This document shows, piece after piece, positions 42,490-55,052 of a stretch of DNA of 64,000 nt. A model generated the notes under the pieces. The model worked only from the letters and a program-made list of their open reading frames with translations, did no database searches and had not been told where the DNA came from. Every line of letters begins with the position of its first letter. Within the stretch, counting starts at the first letter, position 1. Source of the DNA: Linyphia triangularis (lineage: Eukaryota; Arthropoda; Arachnida; Araneae; Linyphiidae); NCBI GenBank assembly GCA_963978545.1, contig OZ021726.1, positions 31,096,459-31,160,458 of the forward strand. The letters run 5' to 3'. A program made the position numbers and the translations under genes.

Positions 42490-42641
42490 GAAAATACCGG
42501 TAGCGGGTGCTGCAGTCGTTTCTGAATGTATACTGAATCGCATAAATTGTATTTGATTTTTTTTTTTTTTAGCAAGAGGGCTACACTTCATTAAAACAGT
42601 GTAACATTGGACAACTCAGAGATATGAAAATGCCTTCCAGG

Positions 42642-45509
42642 CAGTGGCGGATCTAGGATTTTCCTGAGGGGGGGGCGCAAGATTGTGCCTTAGCCAGGAC
42701 AGAATTGAATATTAAAAAAAAAAAGGGGGGGGAGGGGAGAAAGCTAAGCAGTGTTCAAGAAATATATTTTAAGTTAATCCATAGCCATTGATTGACCCCC
42801 AACCTCTTTTGTCACATTTCTGACTTGCTATTTTAGCGTAAGGTTAGCGTGGTAGCGGTTAAGTATCTTAGCGCGTTAACACTCCCCTTTTGTTTTTTCA
42901 TTATCTGTTTTATTTTAAAAACAAATTGTATTAAAAATGTATCGTGCATTTTAAACTTTTTTGTAAGCTACATCCCCATGCAGAAGTATAGATTATACTG
43001 AAGAAATTCCAATGAAAGTGGGAACTTGCGTCTATTATTTGTGACTAACTGACTAAGTATAAATCCTATACTATATTTACATCAAACTGGGAAATCAGTA
43101 ATTGTACATCAAAATTTAACATATTCATAACATATTTATGCAGTGAGCTTAGTAAGTAAAAATACCTTGTTTTACTGGATAATCCATTGCTACACAAGTA
43201 ATCTAAAGTAATCAGGGAAAAAATTGTGTTTCAAAGAGAACGTTTTACTAATAATTATAAGTATTAGTTTTAAGAAGGCAATAGGAAAAAAATACAATTT
43301 AAACATTGAATAATTAGCACAAAACAAATTCCAGTCTTCCTTTTTTTGATTTAGCAAACTAAACTTAGTTATCTTATACTTATCCATCTATGGATAATTA
43401 TAATAAAGTAGTTAAAGAAAAAAACAACTACACGATGTAAATGTTAGTGTATTAAGAAGAGCCGAATCTTGCTTTATTATTTAGCTTAAATATGTCAAAG
43501 TCTAATATTTTTTTAATAGGTAGAAGTTCTCTATAGCATCGAATATAAATTGTTTTATATTTCTTGATAAATCTCACTTGTTGACAGTTCATTTTCATAT
43601 TTTCTACTCTTGTTCTTCAAAATTTAATTTAATTTTCCACTTTTCTGATACAAAATCCTTTTTTTCCAATTCCTGGCTTTTATTTCAGCCAATCAGAGCA
43701 TTTTTTACATAGATACAATGTTACACTTATGTAGTCCAGTGAAAAAAAATGTGTCACCTACGTGTATAAATAATTCATAAAAGTAAAATTTTCATATAAA
43801 TCATTTAATACATACACAAGATTTAGAGTGTTAATAGAAGCATGAGTAAAAGTTTCTTTTAGTGAAAATCTCCGAAACTTGATTGAATGCATTCTCATTG
43901 ACTATCTGCCAAGTTTCAGCTTGATTGGATGACGGCTAGTGGGTTAGTTATCCTTCCACAGATTTTCCCGCTACAAATAAACAAAATCAAAAGTAAATAT
44001 AAAGGATAAAGTAAAAAGCAAACGATAGAAACCAGGAGTAGCAAAATTTTAAGTTAATTTTTTAAGTTAAAGGAATGCAAGTCAGTGAGATCCAGTGTGG
44101 TAGGTCAAATAGTTCATGTTAAAAAAATGAATCCATAAATACAAAGTTTTTTTGGTATTCTTTTTATTCCTTGCCAATTTTTATGTACAATTGCAATTTA
44201 CTTAAGCTATTTTGATCTGAGATTCAATTTTCATGGTGTTTGATGACCACTGCGAAGAAAATCGTCAATTCCGTCTCTTTGGCTAATTTTTTTTTTTTTA
44301 ATTATTATTTTTTATTTATTTTTTTGTCCGAAAATATGGTTATTGTTATTGACAACAAGTTATTTTAGCTCGATTGGATAACAAGAGGATTAATTAGTCC
44401 TCCACGGATTTATTCCTCACAGACACAAAAAATCGAAGTTAATTTAAAAAAGGGTTTAAAAATTAAGCCACTAGACAACAAAGATTAACTGACTTTTCTT
44501 GTAGAAAAGTATTCCCAAACATATGACAAAAATGGGTAATGACAGGTACATTTCCAAAAATCGCTATAGAATAACTTTTTTAAACTATTTTTTGAAAGCC
44601 AAACACAAAGCAATTCTTTTTAAAAAGTCCTCCACGCCAGTAAAGCGTTCTTTCTGACTTCTCGTAACGATTGCTTTCATTTTTAAATCAAATAAATAGT
44701 ATTTATAATTTCAGAATAGAAAAAGAAACGCTAAAAAAATTTGTTCCCACTTACTTTTTGTCGCTTGGATGCATTTATGTATTACAACCTACTCTACTCT
44801 TTGGTTAATTTCGGAAGTGTACAGTTTGTAAACCGAACATAAGTCTCAACACTCTCACCACGCATTCAAAAATTTCTTCTCCTTGTGCTAACTAGTAAAC
44901 CACACCACAACCATTTAAAAGAGGGCTTCAAGGACAAAGACCCAGAGGGGTGGAGATGTTATCTCATTCAGTGTCCAGTGATACTCCTCCCCACGTCCAT
45001 CCCTTGTGCGAAATCAGGAGAGAAAGACGACATCCGGTGTATTCCCCCTCCCTTCCCCCTCTTGTGATCGTCTAAGTTAGAAGTTTATAGAGGAAAATTC
45101 GCTTTGGTTTCGGCTCCTTATTGTTACAAAATAAAAGTAAAAAATTATTATTTTGTAAAAGAGTTTTTACCTAACTCAACTCAACTCATATGGTAAAGTG
45201 TTGTAGAGATGTCTTCAAAGTCAAGGGGGTGGAGGTTTGAATACTTGTACAGTCATCTAACGTCCGTTTGAATGGGAAGGGAGAGGGCTATAAAAAGAAC
45301 CTTGAACCAAAAATAAGCTCTTTTTTTTTTGGGGGGGGGGGGGTTTCGGAAATTAGACGAAGGTCGAAATATACTCGTTAAGTGAACTTATTAAAAAAAC
45401 AAATTTAAATTTTTTGTGTGAAAATTCTAAAAAATAAAAAAAATAAAAATAATAATAATCTGAGGAGGGGGCGCGCGCCCCCCGTGCCCCCTGGCTGAAT
45501 CCGCCATTG
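42642..45509. mobile_element. hAT-type non-autonomous element 1 (2.87 kb)
   Basis: Ends CAGTGGCGGATCTAGG and GCTGAATCCGCCATTG, flanked by a perfect 8 bp duplication CTTCCAGG (42634-42641 and 45510-45517). The 8 bp duplication and the CAGTGGCGG start are diagnostic of the hAT superfamily. The interior has no recognised transposase. Repeat B-like text lies at 43,880-43,960 and a divergent copy at 44,350-44,420. It interrupts the first unit of the foldback left arm. Confidence 0.9.
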
Positions 45510-46453
45510 CTTCCAGGAGGTCTAACAAGGGGAAAGTTACACTCATTTTCGTCTTGAATGGGAAGAAATATGGAAAACTTCCATCTAACAACTAATTAAT
45601 CAGAACGAAATCATAACAAAATTCAGATAACAAAATAAACTACTAACTTCAATATGTTACTGTTACAGGGTGCTATATTCTCTTCGAGAAAGTTTTGAAC
45701 TGAATTCATTGCATGTGATTTTTTTAGCAACAGCTACAAGAGGACTATACAGTATTGATTGATCAAACATGGACTACTCATTATTGGATTATCCATACTA
45801 TAAGGTGGAACGTCTTCCGGGAGGTCTTTCAAGCGGAAACTGGAACACATTTTCGTCCTGAATGTAAGTAAACTCCCAGTAGCACATTAATTCAAACGCA
45901 ATCGTAATAAAATTCTGATAATCAAATAAACCAACAAGTTAAATTTAATACTGTTAGGGTTCGCTATGGAAAAGTATTGGTTGGTTTTATGTTATGTCTT
46001 AGCAACAGCTACAAAACAAGAAGACTATACTGCGCGGAAACATCGTAAAATATGGACAGTTAATTTTTAGGTTATCCATATGTAATGAGAATTGCCTTTC
46101 GAGAGATCTTTTAAAGGGAAACTAAAAAGTATTTTTTTTTTTTTTAATAATTTTATTTTGTGAATTTCAATGGTCTTGTTCTGGTTATTGTATTGCTTGA
46201 CTATTCCCTATTTCCTTTCATTCGTACTCAAGAGCACGTGCGTCTGGGTTTTGTGTACGTGGTTGGTTGCGGTTGTTCTTCCTGTAGTTTTTAGGGCTTT
46301 ATGAACTTCAAACTGCGGTCTCCTGTCTTTTTCTAGTCCGGTTGGGCTGCTTAAGTATTATTTACGTCTGCTACTGTTTAGTATCAAGTTTTATTGCTAT
46401 TGTGTTTATTTTCTGGAACACCCCCGAGAAGAGAGTGTTCCACGGTGATAATG

Positions 46454-47688
46454 CAGGAGTCGCCCAAGCGCTCCCGCGAAGAATCGGAGGAAGATTTATT
46501 TCTTACCCCCAAAGAAAGCACGGCTCAGCGATAGAGTTTACGCGGCGAACATTTCGAACATCGAAAAAGCGGATTACTCTTTTTCGAATGGTTTCTCGGA
46601 AGTCCGGATAATCTTCTCAGCGACACAAGGTTCTGGCTTCATTCCGACATCAAAACCACTTCTCATTAGGGATACTTTCTCGAGTATTAAAGGAGTTAAC
46701 GATTTTTTGTCTGTAACGAGACAAAATAAGTTGTTGTTAGTGATTAAGAACCTAGAAACGGTTCATAGGTGGAAAAGATCGGAGTTGTGCCGGTCTCGTG
46801 GCATTTAATAGAAGATAATATTGTAACAAAATTTCTGATCCGAGGGATCGACCCGGATGTACCTCTTGAAGATATCGCTACCGAACTCGAAGAGGCAGGT
46901 GTGCACTTTTCGCAAATTGTCAGATTCACAAAAAAAGGTTCGGATTCCCAAATTCCCATCGTGTTAGTGAAAGAGCTGGGTCGAGTCACCCGTCAGAATA
47001 TCTCCCTGTTTGGAATAATTTATAAAACTACTCCCTTCGTGGAATCCCCCAAAATTTGCCACAAGTGTTTAAGATTCGGACATTTTCAGCGATCATGCAC
47101 TAATAAAGATAGGTGTAAATCTTGTGGGGACAGACATCCACCCTCCGAGGAGTGTGTGAGGGACCTTGCTTGCTTCCGTTGTGGTAGTGCTGACCACGAA
47201 GCCACCAGTTCGTCCTGCCCAGTCTACATTAAAGAAAAATCGAAGATCAATAGTTCCAGTCTAAGAGGCCCGATACAATTGGGGAACAAAGTTTACTTTC
47301 AAAGTGGATCACCACCGCCGGCTTGGTCCTCCTCCGAGTCCCCCCCCCCCTCCCTAATCAAGACTCCCTTGCTAGTCTAAGGAATGAAGTGGAGGATTTA
47401 AAAAAAGTCGTCGAAGATTTGAAACAGATAGTAATATTAAATTGCGTCCCGACTCAAAGTCCTGATAGAGCCTCAGAGTCCCCTATTCTATTGAAACAAA
47501 TCTCGGATCTTCAGAATCTGAACCTCAATCTTGTTCAAGAAATCAAGCGCCTCAGAGAAGAACTTGAATTAGCTAAATCAGGCTTCAGTCCTAGCAGAAG
47601 GATCAACGAGGTTTCACTTAACGAACTGAACTTCCCTGATAGTCCTCTCCCTGTGCTGGACCCGGGTCCCTTCCAGAGAGGAACTTAG
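46454..47688 (+). pseudogene. LINE ORF1 (gag-like, three CCHC knuckles), broken
   Basis: The likely start is ATG 46454. The frame then shifts near 46,530 and again near 46,765, where an RNA-binding-like segment leads into KICHKCLRFGHFQRSC, RCKSCGDRHPPSEEC and ACFRCGSADHEATSSSC. These are three zinc knuckles, as in ORF1 of Jockey/I-type LINEs. A 10-base C-run at 47,341-47,350 marks another frameshift. The remainder (to 47,688) reads a coiled coil with heptad-like LRNEVEDLKKVVEDLKQIV. ORF1 proteins of this group bind the LINE RNA. The three frameshifts make this copy non-functional. Confidence 0.85.
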
Positions 47689-47793
47689 CCAATTTTCCTT
47701 TTTAGTATCACTAGTGTTTATCCTGCCCAGGGAGTAAGTTTCCTCCCTTACGTTTTTTGTAGCATCATTTTTCTTCTTTCTATTCATCTCAGT

Positions 47794-50700
47794 ATGGTGT
47801 TCCTTATGTCTTGGAACTGTAGAAGTATTGCTTCGAATCTCACCTCATTTTCTTGTTCAACACCTTGATCCTCATATTATCTGCCTTCAAGAGACCTGGG
47901 TGGACGACGCCAGTTCTCTTCTTTATCTGAAAGACTATATTTTTTTTCAGTAAACCTAGGGTTAACAGGATTAGAGGTGGTGGCCTGGCTATTTTGGTGA
48001 AAAATAATCTTCCGGTGTGGCTCTTGCCATCCTTTGTGAGCTCGACCACAATGGAAATCCTGTGTGTAAGGGTGGCCTTTGAAAATCATATCTTTCAAAT
48101 CGTTAATGTCCATAGGACATCGGGCCTCTTCTCCCCTGGTGATCTCCTACTTCTTTCCAGTGCTGTTTTCAACCCCTGTTTTTTCTGTGGGGATTTTAAT
48201 GCAAGGAGTCGTTGCTTCGGTGACTCCGTCTCAACTCCTAGTGGCAATAAATTAGCTAAATGGGTGGATTGTAATACACTTATTCTCCTCAATCATGGCA
48301 CCGTCACAAGAGAAAGCTCAGCCTCCTCTGGTAGTGTTTTAGACCTGATCTTTGTGTCTCCCTCTTTTTTCTTTCGACTCTCATGGGGAAAAGCCTCTGA
48401 AAAGGGCACAAACGACCATTTTCCCATTTATTGCGATTTTAAGGCTAAAGGCCCTCCCCGTGTTGGGAATCTCAAAACTTATACAAATTGGATGGCTTTT
48501 GCTTCTTCCATTGAAGACGCCTTTCAAGTCCTTCCCCTCGTGACGCAGTCGACTGGGGCTGAAGTTAACATTATCGCTTCCGGAGTTCAGAAATCCATCT
48601 CGCGGGCCGTCAGGTCCAATTCTTCCCTTGTTCCTTCTGCTAAAGAACACAGTCTTCTCTCTTGATGGAATCGAGCCTGTTTTAAAGCAAAGAAGATAAA
48701 GAATAGCGCTTTTAGGAGAGCACGTAGATCACTCTGCAGAGTTGATTGGGATGAGTATAAGAAACAAGCTTCTATCTTCAAAAAAGTTATTCTTGCAGCT
48801 AAACGTTCTTTCTGGGGTGCTAAAATCTGCGCGATCTCCTGCCCTAAAAAGCTCTTTGGCTTAGTACACAGCATCAACAACTATCTCTTCCCCAACAAAC
48901 CTGACAGCAACTTCTTTTTCCTTGAAGGCAGCAACCATATCACCTGTCTGTATCTGCACGCTAATATGCTTGGTAAGTGTTTACTTAAAAAATCTCCTCT
49001 TCTTGCTTCGAGACGGCCCGTTCCACCTGGCGGAGGGAATTCTCCCTCTTTTCCGAAGTTCTCACTATCTGAGCTTAAAAGAGCTATCGCTCTCCAAAGG
49101 TCCTCAACACCGGGCTGCGATGGTATCTCGGCTAAGGCATTCAAAATCCTCCCTCCTTCCGCTCTGCAAAAGCTGCTGGAGATTTATAACTTTTGTCTCT
49201 CCTCGCTCTGTTTTCCTGCTCCTTGGAAAAGAACCATCATTGTCCCTATCCAAAAACCCAAAAAACCCGTCTCACTCAGTGGCAAGTTACCGTCCCATCG
49301 CTCTCATTCCTGTTATAAGCAAAATTTTAGAACGCATGATTCTTTTTCGTCTCTCTTGGTTTGCTCTGAAAAGAAATCTATTCCATCCCAATATGTTTGG
49401 ATTCCTCCCAGGGCGTTCGGCCACGGATTGTCTTCAGAAAATGGTGTTTCTTATTGACTTCCTAAGAACAGAGAAGAAATGGGTTACAATCTTATCCTTG
49501 GGTATAAAGGGTGCTTATGACGGAGTTTGGGTGCAGGGTCTCGTAGAGAAACTGCATTTGGCTGGTCTGGAAGATAGCCTTCTTTTCCTATTGCAGGATT
49601 TTGTTTTCGAACAACCTTTTCAAGTTAGATTGCGAGGAATCCTTTCGGACCCTTTTGTCATATCTTGTTTGCCGCAGGGCTCAATCCTTTCCCCGTTTCT
49701 CTTTAATGTTTACATGATGGATCTTTTTGAATCCATCCCGGTTCACTCTCATCCTTTTATTTACGCTGACGATATCTTCATCATTATTCCTGGTTCCTCT
49801 GCTGAAGAATGCATTGGTAACATCCAACAGACCTTAATTGAGATCCAGTCGTGGGCCTTGAAATGGAAAATCTCCTTTGCGGTGGAAAAATCGTCGCTTC
49901 TGGATTTGTCTCCCAAACGTGTGAAGCTTTCATCGCCTTGTAATATCGGAGGGGCCCCCATCCCGTGTGTCACTCAAGCAAAGATTCTTGGCTTGATATT
50001 TCAAGCCAATTTCAAATGGAAGGCACACGCGGTCTCAAGCTGTGCAAAGGCTAAAAAATTTCTTAATATAATTAAATTCATTAGTAATAGGAGAACTGGA
50101 TTAAAATCCAAACAGATCACCCAAGTCATTTCCCAGGTCCTCCTTCCCCGCTTGGATTATGCGAACTCACTTCGATTCAAAGAGAGCAACTCTATCCTAC
50201 GGATGTATGAAGTGGTTGAGAATTCAGCTATTCGATTCGCCCTGGGTGTGTTCATTTGTGCCCCAAATGAAGTTATACGGAAATTGGCGGAGATTCCTCC
50301 TTATCGTATGCGGGCCAAATGGGCTCAGATCTCCCATTTCCAAAAAGTCATCTCCCAACAGCAAAAGTCGAACTTTCTTGAAACTTGCCTCTACAAACTC
50401 CATATTTTGCATGTGGTTACGGACACGGCTAAGGCTTTTTCCCTGGAACACAACGTGGTTCGCCTGAGCCTTCCCCCTCATCCTTCCACCTCTCATAAAC
50501 TTCTGTGCCTCACAGACTTTTTTCCAAGCAGCAGGTCTAACCTTCCCCAGCTTGTCTCGGCTTCTTATCTTTCTCTTCGGGAACGCTTCACAGATTATGA
50601 ATTTTGGGCTACAGACGGATCCAAGAATAATGGTGGGGTGGGTTTTGGAATTTCCAATTCGGATTCGTCTATCTCCCTCTCTATTCGGCTCCCGTCTCTT

Positions 50701-51901
50701 TCCTCAATCTTCACGGCAGAGACAGCGGCTCTGTTTTATCTTGTTAAATTTCTTTTGAAAGAGGGTCCAGTTGTTATCCTCATCGACAACAAGGGGGTAG
50801 TGGAAGCGGTTAAAACTGGTCTTGCAAAAAGAGGTTCCCTAATTTCTGAAACTATCCATCTCTTACATCGTTTCTCTGTGCCATCGCCCACTATTCTCGT
50901 ATGGTGCAATGCCCATTCTGGTACCCCCCTTAACGAGGTGGCAGACAAGTTAGCAGTTCAGGCAACGTCTAATCCCTCTCTGCCAGTCATCCCTATTGTA
51001 GACTTCCAAGACGTTAAACGCTACATTAAATCAAGTCTTTCAACGGAATTTAACGAGTCGTGGGCTTCTTCGACTTACTTTCATCGCTTCTCAAAACAAA
51101 CTCTCGAGCGGCCGTTCTTTGATTGGGTCCCTTCTGGACATCTAGAGATTAAGATCTTGCGCATTCTTGCCAATTCATTTCCGTTGAACAGCATCTTACA
51201 CAAAATCGGTTTGACTCCTTCGCCTCTTTGTATTTCTTGTAAGTCAACCGAGAACCTTTCGCACAGTTTACTGTAATGTAACCGTTTCTGTCAGTGGCGG
51301 CTCGTGAGTAGTAAAAGTGAGGGGGCCCAAATTAACAATGGCATGGGTGTTTTTTTTCAGGGGGGGGGGGGGGTGCAAATTTCAAAATACACGAGTTTCA
51401 TGCAATTAAATGTTATTCAAATATACATAAAACAAAGCTATAAGAGCAGTTAAGGGGACTTGGTACTCCTTCTTTTCACAAAAAATAATCAAAATATAAA
51501 TTTTCTAATTTTTGCGTTTTTATAATCTTTGAAACCTTCTTATTCTGGCAAGTTTTTGAGCTGATCCGATAACTTCAATTGCAAAAAAACTATATTTTTT
51601 ACGGAGAATTTAGCATTGCTGCAATAGCTCCTTTGATGTTTCGATCGTATTTTTCTCAGTTCGTGAGTAAATAGGAATGAAATCACTAGAAAAAAAAAAT
51701 TGTGTCATTTTTAATATCTATTTGACAAAAATAGGCATGGATTATTGAGTAAAAACATTTTTTTTAATTACTTTTTTTTTACAAATTTAAATGTTGAAAA
51801 ATATCCTTTTTTTACATAGAGGAACATTAATTATCGTTTTTCTCGAAAACTGTTTTACTTATTCTAAATCCGATGCCTAAAACGTTAGACTATATTACTA
51901 A

Positions 51902-51937
<36 letters not shown>

Positions 51938-53770
51938 AGGGAAAAATATTGAAAAATGAAAAAGAAAATAGAATTTTAAATTTGATGAATTTTTTAAAAA
52001 AATTTGAAAATTTAGAGTACTATGTAAACTTTTTTTTTTTAAATAAAATTTAATTTTTACTTAGTAATACTTCCAGCATGTAAAAATTATAATTTTCTAT
52101 GCTTAAATAAAAAAAAAAAAAAAGTTTGAAGGGAACCTAGTCCCCTTATCCAAATAAATTTTAATAAAATCTGTATGTTTTTATAAAATGAATGATAAAA
52201 ACACAAATATCTACACTGCAGCACTTCATTTGAGCCAATGGCTTATGAAAATTAACCCCATGTCCTATAGCTTTTGAACTTTATGGCTCATGGCTTTCGA
52301 AAATTTAAAAATGAAGAGAAGAAAAGTGGTGAGATTTTCAGAAAAAATTATGGATTTTAAATTATTCATTTAAACTCAACAGAAACTCAACGGAAAAATA
52401 TTTTCAATCTTATATTTTTACTTATTAAAAATTTTGGTTGTTTACATTTCAGTCAAAGCCCTTTTGTCACTTGTGGAATGTACCACAAAAAATTCGTTTA
52501 TTGTTGTCCTTATAAATGGATATTTCAGGCAACTGAATGAGTTAAAGAAAGCTAATATTCTGTGTTGGGAATGTCAAACATATTTATATGGATTAAAATA
52601 ATGTTTCAATTGAAAAAAAAATATTGTTTTTTGCTACCCATAAAATGAAGTTTCATTGCTATATACCAAAGATGTCGGCCTACTCAGAAGCGGATTTAGA
52701 CGTCAGTCAAGTCAATGCGGTTGCTACAATGACCAGGTGACCAGGTAGTGAAATAGGGTTGGAGGAGGGAGATAAGGGCAGTCTAATTTTACTTGCTGCA
52801 TTACTCATTTACCTAATCACCTCTAAAATCGAAGGAATTAAAAAGAAAAATGATATTTTTATGATAATTAAGATAATGAAATACATAACCAATTTAGCGA
52901 AGGGACATGGGATTACCCGGACAAAATGCGTCTCTAAATATTGTTTAAAAAATCTCGATTCTGTTAAAAAATTTATTTATTAAGAAAAGTGTACGCTTAT
53001 ATTTGAAATATAAAGGGTAAAATTAAATGATCTTACCGAGTTTTTTGTTGAAAAATTAATTCCCTTTTCACCACGTATAATTGCAGTTTTCTCTGGCTGT
53101 CCCAATTTAATTCACCGTCATTTCCTTGTACGCTTGCGTTGTAGAAACTTCCAACACTTCTTTCGACAGTTCAAGCTCGTGCTCGACTACTTTGTACCCT
53201 TGTAGAAGAAAGAACCCATTCCTCCCCCCCCCCCCCTAAAAACACAGGAAGTGAAGGACCTAGCTACAAGCTCTAATCTATTTTCTTTTCAAGGTTTCCG
53301 AGAAAGGGGTCATAAATCCCTCAAGAATTGCGTCCCCTCGGATAGACTTCAAGGTCATTATGATGGAGTCTTTAAGAGAAGGGATGGACGGAGTGTGTTT
53401 TTATTGAAAATATTGAAATGCTTGCGGTTGATTGACATTTTCAAGAGTTTGTGGCAAGAGAGCTATTGCTCCACGCACAATAGTTAATATTGTGAGATTA
53501 ATAACTGCTTTCATTTATCTTGCATTTAAAAAATATTTTATAGAAATTTCAAAACAACATTATCAAGTATATATAAGTCGGATCAGGGTCCCAAAAAGTG
53601 AGGGGCCCCGGGCCCCCTGCACCAGCCGCCACTGGTTTCTGTGTTCAACGCGCTCTGCTCTTTCCTCTCCTCGGCTTTTCTCCTTCTTCCGTCTCCTCGA
53701 TAAACGACGTCATCTCAACTACGAATTTCCAGTCTCCAAGAGTGGGTCGTGCCATTCTCTCTATGTTCCC
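47794..53770 (+). pseudogene. LINE ORF2 (endonuclease-RT-RNase H), broken and split by a hAT element
   Basis: Starts ATG 47794 (MVFLMSWNCRSIASNL). The APE-type endonuclease motifs are WNCRS, LQETW, CGDFNARS, LDLIFVS and NDHFPI. A frameshift lies near 47,840, a TGA at 48,663 and another frameshift around 49,252-49,272. The reverse transcriptase shows ASYRPIALIPVISKILERM, LPQGSILSPFLFNVYM and FIYADD (49762-49773). RT motif A reads SLGIKGAYDGV where LDIKGAFD is expected, so the catalytic Asp is Gly (codon GGT, 49501-49503). RNase H motifs follow: ATDGSKNNGG, TAETAAL, IDNKGVVEAV and NEVADKLA. A premature TAA occurs just after SHSLL (51,274-51,276), before the last Cys of a CCHC motif. The hAT element then splits the gene, and the 3' coding end resumes at about 53,643. 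Confidence 0.93.
51292..53634. mobile_element. hAT-type non-autonomous element 2 (2.34 kb)
   Basis: Ends CAGTGGCGGCTCGTGAG and CACCAGCCGCCACTG, flanked by a perfect 8 bp duplication GTTTCTGT (51284-51291 and 53635-53642). It interrupts the 3' end of the LINE ORF2. The interior is AT-rich with homopolymer runs and no recognised transposase. The terminal CAGTGGCGG is shared with hAT element 1, so both may be moved by the same transposase. Confidence 0.92.
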
Positions 53771-53936
53771 CTAGTTTGTTTGTTCTACTTCAGTTTTTTT
53801 TTTTTTTTTTTTTTTTAGAAGTCTTTTGTAGTTGGTTCTCTTACATATGTACGCGGAGGCAGGTGCTTAGTCACAAAGTCCTTCCTTTCCACCCTCTGCC
53901 TGGGGGTTCAACCAACCAACCAACCTTTCATTCGTA

Positions 53937-54425
53937 GAGGAAAATGCGTTTCAATTTCTCCTTGAAAGACCTTCTGGAAGCTGTTCCTCCTTATAACATG
54001 GCTAAGCTAATAACGTTTTTCTCATGTTTTAGGATGTTTCCATGGAGAATAGTCCTCTTGTAGCTGTTGCTAAAAAATAACAATCTACAACCAAATGAAT
54101 TTTATAAAACCATTATAGCGTTCCCTAACAATAATAAATTGAACTTAGTAATTTATTTGAATATATGAATTTCGTTAAAATCGTATTCTAATTTCTATCT
54201 TGCTTGATGAAAGTTTTCCATATTTCTTTCCATACAAGACGAAAATGCGTTTCCTCTTTGAAGACCTCCTGGAAAGCATTCTTTATATTCTTGTATCTTT
54301 GAATTGTTCTGTTGTAACGATGTCTCAATGTCTGCTGCTTTAAAAAAAAAAAAAATCAAGTATTATTTATTTAATTCAATACTTTTAAAATCGATTGCAG
54401 CGTCACCTACCGAAAATAGAGTCAT
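53937..54425 (-). repeat. right arm of the foldback element
   Basis: Carries the foldback units in reverse: GACCTTCTGGAAG and AGTCCTCTTGTAGCTGTTGC, then again GACCTCCTGGAAAGC. It ends at CGATTGCAGCGTCACCTACCG (about 54,395-54,415). Confidence 0.7.
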
Positions 54426-55052
54426 ATTTTTTTATCTAATTTTCATAAATTTTATTGAATATTCAATAAACTCAAAAGTTGTTTAGTAATAGTTTTGGAG
54501 GTATAAATTTTTAAGGATGGGGTGTCACGAATTTATTAAGAATGAATCGAATGTTAATCGAATTTATTAAGAATGAGGTGCATTTCAGAACAATCGTAAA
54601 TGGAATCAAAGAGCATTTAAATAAATAATAATAATAAAAAAATAGAATTCAAATTTTTTTTTAAGTATCACTATACGACACGCTTGACTGATTCTGAAAA
54701 TAATAAAACAAATTAAAACAACAAAACGATATTCAAAACAAATGAAATAAAAAGTGCGAATTAAAAAAAAAATATCTTGAATAAAAGTAAACATGCAATA
54801 TTACGATTTGGCGTCAAGTTTATCGCCAATTTGATGTGGGCGGTGTTTAAGTCATTTCATTGGAAAGGCGGGGACAACTAGCATTTCATTCACTGTCATT
54901 GGTACGTTAAGAGTCGGTAATTCGGTTTTTATCTTTGCGCTGCCTAAAAAGAGTCCCAGCTATACATATGTTAAAGTTGATTCGACCAAAAAAGAATTGG
55001 ATAACAGGATTTTGGCTTTTGCAAAAAAAAATTTAAGTTTAAGATTTCATGC
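54426..55052. other. non-coding, nothing recognised
   Basis: AT-rich with a short internal repeat (CGAATTTATTAAGAATGA twice around 54,530-54,580). The last ~100 bp may belong to the decayed element that follows. Confidence 0.45.

Larger units (their letters stand above)
46227..53923 (+). mobile_element. full-length LINE of the RNase H-bearing I-like group
   Basis: Flanked by a perfect 13 bp target duplication CCTTTCATTCGTA (46214-46226 and 53924-53936), so both ends are defined. It begins CTCAAGAGCACGTGCGTCTG, carries ORF1 with CCHC knuckles, and ORF2 with endonuclease, reverse transcriptase and RNase H, and ends with a CAACCAACCAA tail. Without the nested hAT element (51,292-53,634 and one duplication copy) it is about 5.35 kb. 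Stops and frameshifts make it inactive. It sits in the centre of the foldback element. Confidence 0.93.
42490..54425. mobile_element. foldback element with tandemly repeated arms, heavily interrupted
   Basis: The left arm (about 42,490-46,140, interrupted) and right arm (about 53,937-54,425) are inverted copies. The left starts CGGTAGCGGGTGCTGCAGTCG; the right, read in reverse, gives CGGTAGGTGACGCTGCAATCG, then on both sides TTGATTTTTTTTTTT. Each arm has tandem units of roughly 280 bp containing TAGCAACAGCTACAAGAGGA, CTTCCxGGAGGTCTTTCAA and CACATTTTCGTCCTG. Removing the nested hAT and LINE leaves an element of about 1.4 kb that can fold on itself. No coding sequence of its own. Confidence 0.7.

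Noticed and set aside
48922..49262. The first ~115 residues of the long LINE frame as part of the protein
   Set aside because: The true ORF2 frame in this stretch is the one from 48,966 (SELKRAIALQRSSTPGCDGI). The long frame only becomes the RT after the frameshift near 49,260.
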